A stretch of DNA of 64,000 nt, from contig NZ_JAGJEH010000006.1 of NCBI RefSeq assembly GCF_018100925.1, positions 62,001 through 126,000 of the forward strand, in the 5' to 3' direction. Shown piece by piece: positions 54,220-62,692 of this stretch. The number at the start of each line of letters is the position of its first letter. Position 1 is the first letter of the stretch. Position numbers and translations under genes: made by a program. The notes beneath the pieces were generated by a model. That model had not been told where the DNA came from. It saw only the letters and a list, made by a program, of their open reading frames with translations, and searched no databases. This DNA comes from Pseudoalteromonas luteoviolacea (GTDB taxonomy: Bacteria; Pseudomonadota; Gammaproteobacteria; Enterobacterales; Alteromonadaceae).

Positions 54220-55601
54220 GTGTTTTCCTTATAAATAAGTTGGCGAGTATTAGCTGATAGTTCTTCTTTGGGTTTTGAAGCCAAAGGTCTCGTGTTACCT
54301 TCTGGGCGCGGTGTTTGTGAGGCTGGCTTATTTCGCAGTAATCGAATACTAAAATACCCCATTGACGCCATCACCAGCACGCCCCCTAAGATTGCGACCA
54401 AGTAACAAAGATGGATAAAGAATTCGAGCCAGCTGATATCCGGCGATGCAAACGTTCTGTATAGCAGCATACTGACACTACCTAGGTAGCCTGCGGAGTC
54501 AGCGAGATAAATTAAAAAGCCCGCATTGGCAGTAGAGCCAACCGCTGAGATCATGCGGTCAAATAAAAAGCAGTTGTAAGGTATGTAAGCTATATATAGG
54601 CCAGCGCCTAACCACACCATCCAAGTTTTGCCATCGATCCACTGTTGCTCAAAGGCGTAGGTTGTACCGCCTAAAAGTGCACAACCCAGTAAGATAAAGC
54701 CATGGTTACTTAAAAAGGCGTTGGTATTGTTTTTGATCATCACCATGGCAGCTAATACAAACAACACAACCCCGGCAATACGAATCCCAGCGTAGGCAAA
54801 TATCGCAGGCTCTTCACCGTGTCCCAATGCTTGCCATATCTCCGCTGAAAAGTTATCGCGGAAATCTCGTAGGCCAGTAAACAGTAAAAAACTGGTGATA
54901 AGGAGCAATATGCCGGGGGCATAACGTAAAAAAAATGTCAAACGCTGCTGTCCATTCATCGGCGCCCGCGCTTGACGCGCTGCTTTATCGCTCGGTGAAG
55001 GCGGTGGTGTTTGCGCCAAAAAGTACACAGACAAAAACAGTGGCACGGTGAAAATTGCACCTGTGGCTGCTGGCATCCAATATTCAGTGACATTGAGTTC
55101 AAGGATCAGCCACTGTCCGACGGTACGCACTAAGCCTGAGGCAACTATAAATGTGACACTTAAAAAAGCCCCGAGAATTTCAGAAGTTTTTCTGCCTTCC
55201 AGAAAGCTAAAAACTATGCCCCAAATCATACCCAGCGGAACACCGTTTAAAAACATCATCAGCGGTTTGAAAGGCTCAGGTACCAAGGCAAACAGTACCA
55301 AGGCGAATTGCGCCACTAACACCAGCGACACTAGGGCCGCCGCTCTGCGATTGGCCGTAAGTTCAGACACTACTTTGATACCAATGAATTTTGACAATAA
55401 ATAGCCAAAAACTTGCGCAAGTACCAAGGCAATTTTGAAATCGAGTACCCCCATAAAAGCATCAACTTGCTCAAACTTGCCGACTGAAAAAGGCTTGCGA
55501 AACGCATACATGCAAAAGTAAGTCATAAATGCCGCTGACGAAGCATAAATTACAAACACAACCGTGTTACTGCGCTGAAGAAAGTTACTAATTAGAGACA
55601 T
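54216..55601 (-). CDS. DUF5690-family MFS-like transporter, candidate AEP importer
   Basis: 461-residue inner-membrane protein with about twelve hydrophobic helices in an MFS-like arrangement. The start [19 protein letters not shown] and the later [30 protein letters not shown] and [14 protein letters not shown] match the DUF5690 family, which has no established substrate to my knowledge. It lies between the TonB receptor and phnX and overlaps phnX by four bases, with no ABC phosphonate transporter in the cluster, so import of AEP or a derivative is a good inference. Confidence 0.8.
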   Translation of the reverse strand: MSLISNFLQRSNTVVFVIYASSAAFMTYFCMYAFRKPFSVGKFEQVDAFMGVLDFKIALVLAQVFGYLLSKFIGIKVVSELTANRRAAALVSLVLVAQFALVLFALVPEPFKPLMMFLNGVPLGMIWGIVFSFLEGRKTSEILGAFLSVTFIVASGLVRTVGQWLILELNVTEYWMPAATGAIFTVPLFLSVYFLAQTPPPSPSDKAARQARAPMNGQQRLTFFLRYAPGILLLITSFLLFTGLRDFRDNFSAEIWQALGHGEEPAIFAYAGIRIAGVVLFVLAAMVMIKNNTNAFLSNHGFILLGCALLGGTTYAFEQQWIDGKTWMVWLGAGLYIAYIPYNCFLFDRMISAVGSTANAGFLIYLADSAGYLGSVSMLLYRTFASPDISWLEFFIHLCYLVAILGGVLVMASMGYFSIRLLRNKPASQTPRPEGNTRPLASKPKEELSANTRQLIYKENT

Positions 55602-55662
55602 TGATCACTTACCTAACATTGAGAGAAGCTGGGAAGGTTAGCCTTCCCAGTTGACAGCGCGA

Positions 55663-58500
55663 TTAAAAGAAGTCGTATTTGAAGCCAACTTGACCACGGA
55701 TCCCGTAGTATTCAATTTGGTTTGGACGACGTTCTGAGCCAGTGAAATACTGCAGTGGTTCATCGGTGAGATTATTAAGCTCAATGTAGATCATGGCATT
55801 GTCATTGATGTAGTAAGAAGCTGTGGCATCCACACTGGTATAGTCACCATAGTAAGTATCTAACATGGTATTGCTACCGTGATCTTCAATGTACTCACCT
55901 TTGTGGTTTACTGCGATACGAGCAGCAAAGTTGCCATCATCGTAATACAAAGCAACGTTGTATAACTCATCTGCCTGACGAGATATTTTCACTTTATCGC
56001 TACGGTTTGGGATCTCCATCTCAGAGTCCATCAAAGTAAAGTTAAAGCTCATACCAAAGTCATCGAGTGACTCATTGATAAATGCCAAGCTTGAGTTGGC
56101 GGTAAATTCAACGCCATGTAGCCAAGCATCATCACCATTTAACGGGCTTTTTACAGTTACCGAGTTACCGCGGTAACTGCCTTGATAACTCTGCGAAAAT
56201 ACCGGGTCAATGATCTGTTTGTAGAAGTAACCAACAGCAATAACCCCGGCATCATCAAAGTAGTGCTCGTACATCAAGTCGACATTATTTGAATAGGTTG
56301 GGTCTAACTCAGGGTTACCTGCGCGTAACTGGTTTTCCATTTCCAAGTAAGTTGCACCGGGTGATAATTGACCAAAGTCAGGACGTGCAAAGGTACGCGT
56401 TAATGCGAATCGCACATTGGTCATATCATCTTGATGGTAGGTAACGTGAACCGATGGCAATACAGACCAATAATCTTTGCCACCTTGTTCAGGTTCCACG
56501 CTAGTGCCTTGATCATTTTCGACCGCGACATAACCATATACATCGGTTTTAGTTTGTGTCGCGCGCACCCCACCTACAACAGTCCAGTATTCAGATGGCT
56601 TATAAGTCGACATACCATATAGGGATAAGTGACTTTCTTCTAAGTCAAAGTTTCGACTCAAGCCGCCACCATTTGCCACGACTTCAGAGTCACCATCTAA
56701 GAAATTCAACTTGTGTTTATTATCACCCCACCAGCGCTTTAAATCGTTTACCGGGATCACTTGTGAAAAGTGCTTTTGATAATCATGGGAAAAGTTATCC
56801 AGAAATTCACCGCGACCTGGCTGGTCAACCAAACTCACACCTAAGTCTTTGGCCACTTGAGAGAGTGTCGGAGTGGGGCCAAACTGCTCTTCATTCCAGC
56901 CATAAAACTTGTCGTAAAAATTGGCGTTGCGTTCTTTGTCACGATATTTAAAACCCGTTTTCAGCTCAAGTTGATCTGAATATGTATGAATAAGATCTAG
57001 TTGAGCAACGATTTTATCCCTTTCTTGAATATCAATACCGTACAGCTCGACATCTGCTAAAACAGCTTTGTCAGGGTCCATCACCCAGTCACTCGGCAAG
57101 TGCATGCCAATACCACGGGCAGGATCAGTACCGCCATCAATGGTGTTGTATACTAAATTGCTACCTACATCTTGGCCATTTCGCACACCAACTTGGTTAT
57201 CAAATTCAACACCTTGCTTAAACTTTACGACGTAGTAAGCATTGTCTTCTCCATTTGGAATATCACCGTATTCAAACTGATTGTCATAGGTGCTTAACTT
57301 CCACTCTACTCGGGTGTTGAAATCAATATCGTATTCACCACCAAGCTCAAACCCTTTCATTTCGGTGATCAATTCATCGTAAATATGCTGAAGTTCTACG
57401 CGGTTTTTGTTGTAGCGAACACGATGTTTGTAGTGAGTTTCTTCATCTGACAAGGTGCCATACATGGCCGACGCATACACTAAGCCATTGTCCAGTAGGT
57501 ACTCACCCGACATATTTAAGCCGTAGGTTTTACGTGTTCCAGTGTAGTCGCGCAGCTCTAAACGATGCACACCTGCAATGCCGTCATCATCGATTGCTCT
57601 GCGAGGTTCATAATTGTCGGTTGCCCAATCACGCTCCCACGCCGTGGCGTTGATCAAAAAGCCAAATTTATCGTCCTCAGAGCGGTCGCCATATAGCATG
57701 TTAAATGAATAACTGCCCCCTTCTGCTTTTTCAGCACCACCAACCCCCACATTCACCGATAACATGCGCTCATCTGGTGCACGGCGCGTAACGAAGTTGA
57801 TGTTACCGCCAATCGCGTCCCCTTCCATATCGGGCGTGATCGCTTTTGAGACCTCAACCAACTCAATCATATCAGTAGGGAAAAAATCAAAAGCCACGGC
57901 ACGACTTGTGGTTTCTTCTTCTGCGGTAGGTAGACGGTCGCCGTTCATTGAGGTCGAATTCCACTGTGAAGGTAAACCGCGTATCGCAACAAAACGCCCC
58001 TCGCCTTGGTCGCGCTCAATCGACACACCTGGCATACGCTGTACAGCTTCGGCGGCATTACGGTCTGGTAATTTTCCGATGCCATCAGCAGACATCACAT
58101 TTTTAATGTTGTCCGACTCTTTTTGCATGTTAGTTGCCATCATGGCACCGCGACGCATGTGACCAACTGCCACCACTTCCTCCATGGTGGCTTCATTGAT
58201 ATTTAAACTTAAACTACCTAAATCCAAAATTTCGCCATCAACGACTGTAATATCAAAGTCAGACGACGGATAACCTAAATATTCAACACGCAATGTGTAC
58301 TTACCAGCAGGCAAACGCGATAAGTTAAATTGCCCTTGATGATCTGTCGACGTTTTCGATTTTGTGCCGACAACTGAAATTTTTGCTCCTGATAAAATGC
58401 CTGACGCATCAGTCACTAAACCTGTTATCGAACCATCAGCTAGCGCAGAAAAACTGCTCATCGCCAATACACCCGCCGCAATAGATGTTAGTTTGTTCAT
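55663..58500 (-). CDS. TonB-dependent outer-membrane receptor of the phosphonate operon
   Basis: 945-residue receptor: signal peptide about 1-21, an N-terminal carboxypeptidase-like/CNA-B domain (ITGLVTDASGILSGAKISVV, to about residue 100), plug domain with GIGKLPDRNAAEAVQRMPGV and RGLPSQWNSTSMNGDRL (about 130-250), and a 22-stranded barrel ending in the aromatic C terminus GFKYDFF. This is the TonB-Xanth-Caul type common in marine and Xanthomonas genomes. It heads the AEP operon and has the TGGTCTAGACCA operator 32 bases upstream, so it probably imports AEP or a larger AEP-bearing molecule such as a phosphonoglycan or phosphonolipid fragment. Cargo is inferred. Confidence 0.9.
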   Translation of the reverse strand: MNKLTSIAAGVLAMSSFSALADGSITGLVTDASGILSGAKISVVGTKSKTSTDHQGQFNLSRLPAGKYTLRVEYLGYPSSDFDITVVDGEILDLGSLSLNINEATMEEVVAVGHMRRGAMMATNMQKESDNIKNVMSADGIGKLPDRNAAEAVQRMPGVSIERDQGEGRFVAIRGLPSQWNSTSMNGDRLPTAEEETTSRAVAFDFFPTDMIELVEVSKAITPDMEGDAIGGNINFVTRRAPDERMLSVNVGVGGAEKAEGGSYSFNMLYGDRSEDDKFGFLINATAWERDWATDNYEPRRAIDDDGIAGVHRLELRDYTGTRKTYGLNMSGEYLLDNGLVYASAMYGTLSDEETHYKHRVRYNKNRVELQHIYDELITEMKGFELGGEYDIDFNTRVEWKLSTYDNQFEYGDIPNGEDNAYYVVKFKQGVEFDNQVGVRNGQDVGSNLVYNTIDGGTDPARGIGMHLPSDWVMDPDKAVLADVELYGIDIQERDKIVAQLDLIHTYSDQLELKTGFKYRDKERNANFYDKFYGWNEEQFGPTPTLSQVAKDLGVSLVDQPGRGEFLDNFSHDYQKHFSQVIPVNDLKRWWGDNKHKLNFLDGDSEVVANGGGLSRNFDLEESHLSLYGMSTYKPSEYWTVVGGVRATQTKTDVYGYVAVENDQGTSVEPEQGGKDYWSVLPSVHVTYHQDDMTNVRFALTRTFARPDFGQLSPGATYLEMENQLRAGNPELDPTYSNNVDLMYEHYFDDAGVIAVGYFYKQIIDPVFSQSYQGSYRGNSVTVKSPLNGDDAWLHGVEFTANSSLAFINESLDDFGMSFNFTLMDSEMEIPNRSDKVKISRQADELYNVALYYDDGNFAARIAVNHKGEYIEDHGSNTMLDTYYGDYTSVDATASYYINDNAMIYIELNNLTDEPLQYFTGSERRPNQIEYYGIRGQVGFKYDFF

Positions 58501-58823
58501 GTTTACCCCGAGAAAGTGAGTTTAATATTTATTGGTCTAGACCAGATTTTTAGGAACAGTGTATGGGGCATGTGTGACATTAATATGTCGCAATTTTTAA
58601 ACTGTGATTAATCGGGATAGGTTACTCAAGCTAATTTAGCCATGTTTATTTGCGGGAGAGGGTTAAAAGTATCATCGGAGTCTGCGCTGAATTGACATGC
58701 TACCTATTGTCGATACGGAATTAAACGGCGACCTACGGCGACTCTGTAAAAAGCCGTTCACTCATTGAAACTAATATTTTGAGTGCGTGATCAACGCACT
58801 CAACTAACAAGCTGCGAGTCTAA
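58501..58823. other. Promoter region of the TonB/phosphonate operon
   Basis: About 320 bases containing the operon promoter and the GntR operator. Apart from the operator no other element is convincing, and no gene is present. Confidence 0.5.
58533..58544. promoter_or_regulatory. GntR-type operator upstream of the TonB/phnX operon
   Basis: Second copy of the palindrome TGGTCTAGACCA; on the operon strand the context AAAAATCTGGTCTAGACCAA matches the phnW site over 16 bases. It sits 32 bases before the receptor start, where a repressor would block the promoter. Confidence 0.82.
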
Positions 58824-59378
58824 TTATACTTTTTTAACAGCTTGCTGAACTGCATTGGCAATTTCATCTGCAAGCGCGGGGTCTTTAACGGCTCTAGCCA
58901 AAGTCACACCACCTATCAACATAGCAAGTGTTGCCCAAGCATTCGTGTCATTATCGCCATCCAGCACATCTTTGCCTTGATTAAAGGTCTCCACAACTTT
59001 TGTTAATTCATTTTGAAACACTTCCCGTGTCTCTTCACCCGAACGCACCACTTCAGGGGTCAGGCTTTGCAGTGCGCAGCTGTCGCTAAGCTCACTGCAT
59101 CTTTTTTCCCCTAAATAAAATGCAACAAATTCATCAAGCCACTGCTGTGTATGTATATCTTGAAAGTGTTGAATTGCCTGCTCTGTTTGACGAACCCCAC
59201 CAGTCACCACCTCGCGAAATGCCTTGGGCTTAGAACCAAAGTGCGCATAAAAAGCACCAGATGTCACACCTGCACCGCTTGCAAGCCCGTTGACTCCTGC
59301 ACCATCGTAGCCATATTGGCGAAAAGTTTTATGCATTGATTCCAAAATGCGCTGGTGCGTTTGCTCTTTTTTACTCAT
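58824..59378 (-). CDS. TetR-family transcriptional repressor
   Basis: 184-residue TetR regulator with an N-terminal HTH at about 5-50 (TFRQYGYDGAGVNGLASGAG, VTSGAFYAHFGSK) and a helical ligand domain. The start could be ATG 59378 or the GTG directly before it; GAGGG lies upstream. It is divergent from a small tautomerase-like gene, and the space between holds three near-identical 16-bp palindromes, so autoregulation and control of that neighbour are very likely. Inducer unknown. Confidence 0.9.
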   Translation of the reverse strand: MSKKEQTHQRILESMHKTFRQYGYDGAGVNGLASGAGVTSGAFYAHFGSKPKAFREVVTGGVRQTEQAIQHFQDIHTQQWLDEFVAFYLGEKRCSELSDSCALQSLTPEVVRSGEETREVFQNELTKVVETFNQGKDVLDGDNDTNAWATLAMLIGGVTLARAVKDPALADEIANAVQQAVKKV

Positions 59379-59426
59379 CACGTAATCACCCTCTACTTAG
59401 CGTAATTATCATTATATCAATTGAAA

Positions 59427-59499
59427 TATAACGGTCACTATAAAACTGTTTGACAATATAGCGATCGCTATATTATGGTTTTATATAGTGATCACTATA
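59427..59499. promoter_or_regulatory. Three tandem TetR operators
   Basis: TATAACGGTCACTATA (59427-59442, imperfect), TATAGCGATCGCTATA (59457-59472, perfect, extending to a 20-bp palindrome) and TATAGTGATCACTATA (59484-59499, perfect). Centres are 27-30 bases apart, near three helical turns, which would let repressor dimers line up on one face. They fill the divergent promoter region between tetR and the tautomerase-like gene. Confidence 0.85.
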
Positions 59500-59533
59500 T
59501 TTAAAACTAACCCTAATCAATTGGAGAAAATAT

Positions 59534-59950
59534 ATGCCACTTACACTGACACTCACAGAAGGCGCTTTGCCTGAAGGAACACTAAAGCTGGCTGTCGCCA
59601 AAATTACAGATTCAATGCTGAAATGGCATGAACTCACGGATAACAAAGTGATGAAGCCCAATATCACAGCCATCGTGCAAACATTACCTAAAAACTCAAC
59701 GTTTTCAGGTGCAGAAGAGTTTTTAGGCGTATGGGTCGAGTGGAAAGTGCCCTCATTTGCATTCACCGAACGGGCAGTTCAAATCGGCTTTGGCAAAGAA
59801 GTAACCGACGTCATTCATCAACTTTCTGGGTATAAGCAGCCCAAAGAAAACATCTACATTAATGTTGTACACGCAGTGGATGGCTCATGGAACTTCAATG
59901 GTACCGCGATGACCAACGAGCAAATAGGACAAGCAATAGCCCTAGGCTGA
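59534..59950 (+). CDS. Tautomerase-superfamily-like small protein
   Basis: 138 residues. The protein begins MPLTLTLTEGALPEGTLKLA, with the Pro2 that would become the catalytic N-terminal proline of the 4-oxalocrotonate tautomerase superfamily after Met removal; the ENIYINVVHAVDGSWNFNG strand also fits that fold. Length suggests a fused double beta-alpha-beta unit. GGAGAAA precedes the ATG. It is controlled, by inference, by the divergent TetR repressor, so it may process or detoxify the repressor's ligand. Substrate unknown. Confidence 0.72.
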   Translation: MPLTLTLTEGALPEGTLKLAVAKITDSMLKWHELTDNKVMKPNITAIVQTLPKNSTFSGAEEFLGVWVEWKVPSFAFTERAVQIGFGKEVTDVIHQLSGYKQPKENIYINVVHAVDGSWNFNGTAMTNEQIGQAIALG

Positions 59951-60370
59951 CTGGCCTAACGCTGAGTCTACCTGTTTGATGTAAATAGATAGATTAGCGC
60001 TTTAACAGCCATGCTATAAGCTTGCGATTACTCGCTAGATTTAAAGAAGTCCACCACTGTTAGTCAATGTTCATAAGGCTGCCACTGCGCTATTTGGCGT
60101 TGTGCAGATAAGTTGTATCCATGAACTTAAAAACGGGGCTCTGATAATAGTTTTGAGATATTTAGCTTTGAGTCAGAGCCCAAGATAAAACTTGAATGTC
60201 ATACCTAAATTGGCAATAAACCACCTTGACATATTGCCTTAGCACCTTGCCTTAAAGTTGACATTTGACTAATTTAAAATCATCAGGTACAAATTTTATA
60301 CAGGGCACATAACAGAACCATACTTGGTTCAATTTTTCACAGTGAAACATAAAATAAGGAAAGTTCTACA
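59951..60370. other. Intergenic region ahead of the short-peptide genes
   Basis: About 420 bases with no gene. TTGACT (60265-60270) and TACAAA (60288-60293), 17 bases apart, are a possible promoter for the peptide pair; a nearby TTGACA at 60258 lacks a good partner. AAGGA lies about 10 bases before the first peptide start. Confidence 0.4.
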
Positions 60371-60541
60371 ATGAAACTCACAATTAAGAAAAACAAACTC
60401 AAAGACCTTACAAAAAACAATGTGGTTATTTCTGACAAGGTGACACCACAGATCGGTGGTGCTCTGCCGCCAGCAAGCCATTTTTGCGATACTAAAGGTC
60501 AATGCAACACCCATACTTGGGTGACTTTTTACTGCCATTAA
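60371..60541 (+). CDS. Short Cys-containing peptide with Gly-Gly leader (putative RiPP/bacteriocin precursor 1)
   Basis: 56-residue product not matching any protein I can name. A basic N-terminal leader (MKLTIKKNKLKDLTKNNVVI) leads to TPQIGG at residues 25-30, a Gly-Gly type processing site. The putative core (26 residues, ALPPASHFCDTKGQ onward) has three Cys and several Thr. Its leader is shared with the next gene (MK-x-x-[IL]-KK...LK-x-LT...TP-[QE]-[VI]-x-GG). The pair is tandem with 18 bases between and a shared terminator. No modification enzyme or peptidase-exporter gene lies in the window, so it could be an exported bacteriocin, a modified peptide served by enzymes elsewhere, or a signal. 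Confidence 0.7.
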   Translation: MKLTIKKNKLKDLTKNNVVISDKVTPQIGGALPPASHFCDTKGQCNTHTWVTFYCH

Positions 60542-60559
60542 TTAAACAAGGAAATGAAA

Positions 60560-60715
60560 ATGAAAATTCAATTAATCAAAAAAGATCTAAAGCGCCTAAC
60601 TAATGATGCCCAGTTTGTACCAGCCGAAATTACCCCAGAAGTAGCAGGTGGTAAGCCAAGAGATACGGGCTATACCCACTTTTGTACGGCGATAAGTGTA
60701 TGCCGCACGCGCTAG
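60560..60715 (+). CDS. Short Cys-containing peptide with Gly-Gly leader (putative RiPP/bacteriocin precursor 2)
   Basis: 51-residue product, paralogue of the preceding peptide in its leader: MKIQLIKKDLKRLTNDAQ, then TPEVAGG ending at residue 31. The 20-residue core (KPRDTGYTHFCTAISVCRTR) has two Cys, three Thr and one Ser, and no close similarity to core 1 beyond the THFC/SHFC-like step. ATG 60560 has AAGGA 7 bases upstream; an in-frame ATG at 60554 is too close to it. A perfect 11-bp terminator follows. The conserved leader with a diverged core is what substrate families of one processing system look like. Confidence 0.7.
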   Translation: MKIQLIKKDLKRLTNDAQFVPAEITPEVAGGKPRDTGYTHFCTAISVCRTR

Positions 60716-60721
60716 AAAAGT

Positions 60722-60757
60722 GGTCGATAACCAGCCTGTAATAGGTTATCGACCTTT
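60722..60757 (+). terminator. Terminator after the peptide pair
   Basis: GGTCGATAACC and GGTTATCGACC form a perfect 11-bp stem around an 11-base loop, followed by TTTC, 7 bases after the second stop codon. It supports transcription of the two peptides as a unit. Confidence 0.8.
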
Positions 60758-61061
60758 CGACAATTATTGTCTCGTATTAAGCATGTCAAAACCCCACATT
60801 TGACTAATAGCTATTACTGCTTATTTCAGTACTGACACATACAGACTGTGGCCTGAATCATGAAAGCGCTACATGACAAATATTGCTTACAATCGCGTTA
60901 TCATGGCCCTCAAGCGAAAGATTAACCATATAATATTATTATCTTTTTCATAAAATCCGTTGCTATCTCGAATATCCAACCATCTACTGATACTGTATTA
61001 CGAAGTATTTTTATATCCTTGATAAAAATTACATAATCCCAGAAATCTCAAAGGACACACT
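60758..61061. other. Intergenic region upstream of the fibrinogen-like gene
   Basis: About 300 bases, AT-rich, no gene seen; AAAGGA lies about 8 bases before the next ATG. Confidence 0.4.
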
Positions 61062-62204
61062 ATGAATGTAAAACCGCTTGTTGCGGCACTCGCCTGCGCT
61101 ATCGTTTCCTATAGCAGTTACGCTACTACCAATATTGCACAGTTCATTGATAATCAAGGCAATACCAATATCAACACACCATCTGCGACACCTTATGTGT
61201 TCAACCATACAGATATTGACTCCGTCAAAATCACTCAGCAGGGGAGTAAGTTCTATGTCGAAGACGCCGGGATTTATCGAGTCAATTATTCGCTAAGTTG
61301 GCGCACATCGGGTGTCGGCGCATCTGCAAGGCGCCAAGTTAAAACTTACATACTGACCAATGGTACAGATATCTCCGCGACGTCTTACGAGTACGCCCGA
61401 ATTGAAAACTACGCTGAAAACGCCACTAACCAAGGCAATTTTTTGCTTGAGTTAAATGCTGGCGATTACATTGAGCTTATCCACACGGCCTCGTCAGACA
61501 ACCTCAATGAAGCACTCTCAAATCCAGGTGAGAGCTGGATTGCATTAGAGTTTGTTAGTACCAGAGAAGAAAACGGCCAGTATCCAAAATCGTGTTTAGA
61601 GATAAAACAAAATAAACCTTCAAGCAAAAGTGGCACCTATACCATAGATCCAGATGGCACTGATGGTGAGGCACACTTTGATGTGTACTGCGATATGGCC
61701 ACAGAAGGCGGCGGTTGGACCCTGATCTCAAAATATTCAGGTATTGGCGGTCAGTGTAGCTATCCAGATTTTAACGCCTGTAACCTTGAAGGTATGTCAC
61801 ATGCAGGGCTAACCCAAAGTGCCAAGTTAAATCACAATGCCATTATTGCGCTCGTAGATGGAAGAAGCGACGCCCTGTTTAGAGCAAAAAGCACCTTTGA
61901 CGATACAGTGATCAAAAGAGTGGATGGCGGAGACCCATTTGCCACAGTAAAAGTTGGCGACAAATTTGCCTGTCGAGATATCGCACAATCAAATTGGCAC
62001 AATTATTCAATTGATGGCCTAGTTCAATACCCAACACGTTTAACAACGTGGACCACAAACCTCACTTATGTTGGCAAAAGTGATCAAGTAACCCAGTGCG
62101 GCAACGGGATCACATTTGAAAGCGAGCGTTTTCCAGCACTACATGCTATTGATGCAGGCTCTACCAGCGCGCCGACTGTACAAGGCGCCTTTTATATAAA
62201 ATAA
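61062..62204 (+). CDS. Secreted C1q-like plus fibrinogen-like domain protein
   Basis: 380 residues: signal peptide about 1-21 (SYSSYA-TT), an N-terminal C1q/TNF-like jelly roll about 25-168 (FYVEDAGIYRVNYSLSWRTS, LLELNAGDYIELIHT, SWIALEFVS), and a C-terminal fibrinogen-related region from about 178 (KSCLEIKQNKPSSKSGTYTI, HFDVYCDMATEGGGWTLISK) to the end with paired cysteines. Both are lectin or adhesion modules common in animal innate immunity and rare in bacteria together. Likely secreted for binding glycans, host surfaces or prey. No catalytic motif. The C1q assignment is by pattern; the fibrinogen N-terminal motif is strong. Confidence 0.78.
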   Translation: MNVKPLVAALACAIVSYSSYATTNIAQFIDNQGNTNINTPSATPYVFNHTDIDSVKITQQGSKFYVEDAGIYRVNYSLSWRTSGVGASARRQVKTYILTNGTDISATSYEYARIENYAENATNQGNFLLELNAGDYIELIHTASSDNLNEALSNPGESWIALEFVSTREENGQYPKSCLEIKQNKPSSKSGTYTIDPDGTDGEAHFDVYCDMATEGGGWTLISKYSGIGGQCSYPDFNACNLEGMSHAGLTQSAKLNHNAIIALVDGRSDALFRAKSTFDDTVIKRVDGGDPFATVKVGDKFACRDIAQSNWHNYSIDGLVQYPTRLTTWTTNLTYVGKSDQVTQCGNGITFESERFPALHAIDAGSTSAPTVQGAFYIK

Positions 62205-62692
62205 AACGGGCTCTCGCTTTGCTTTATGGTCAGCCTGAATTCAAGGCTGACCTACTTAAACCACTGTTTAGTCTCTATAAAGCCACAACTACAACTAAAA
62301 AAATAACTGACTTGTATTTCCTTTGAGCAAGCTAAGGAGAACAAAAGTAGCCCGAACATCAGAATGATTTTTCCACAGTTAAACACACTAGTTCGCCACG
62401 GGTTACAAGCCTACTTCCTCTGTCTGGTACATATTATACTGGCCCCATATTAATTACAGCTAAAAATAAAAAACACGTTTTATAAAGATAAACAAATTAA
62501 CTTACGAGAGATTAAACGAAATTAAATATTACTTTGAATCAGTAAAAATACAGAAAGATAGGGTACTGCAAGCCTGTCACTCGCAATGAAATTTAATACG
62601 CCTTTAATTGTGAACACTAAAAAGTTACAATACGAATTATTAGAACTCTAATTAAAAGAGTTTCTACCTACTAAACAGGCAATGAGGGTCAT
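62205..62692. other. Intergenic region with one hairpin
   Basis: About 490 bases. GGTCAGCC-TGAATTCAA-GGCTGACC (62228-62252) is a perfect 8-bp hairpin without a T-run, probably the 3' end of the fibrinogen-like transcript. The rest is AT-rich and should hold the ablB-like promoter. Confidence 0.45.

Noticed and set aside
59401..59533. The palindromes as restriction-avoidance or phage attachment repeats
   Set aside because: Their size, symmetry and position between tetR and its divergent neighbour are fully explained by TetR operators.
59473..59766. Minus-strand frame of 97 codons over the tautomerase-like gene
   Set aside because: Shadow of the opposite coding strand and runs across the TetR operators.
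60329..60538. Minus-strand frame of 69 codons over peptide 1
   Set aside because: Antisense to a frame with a good ribosome-binding site, a paralogue and a terminator; the antisense product has no family features.
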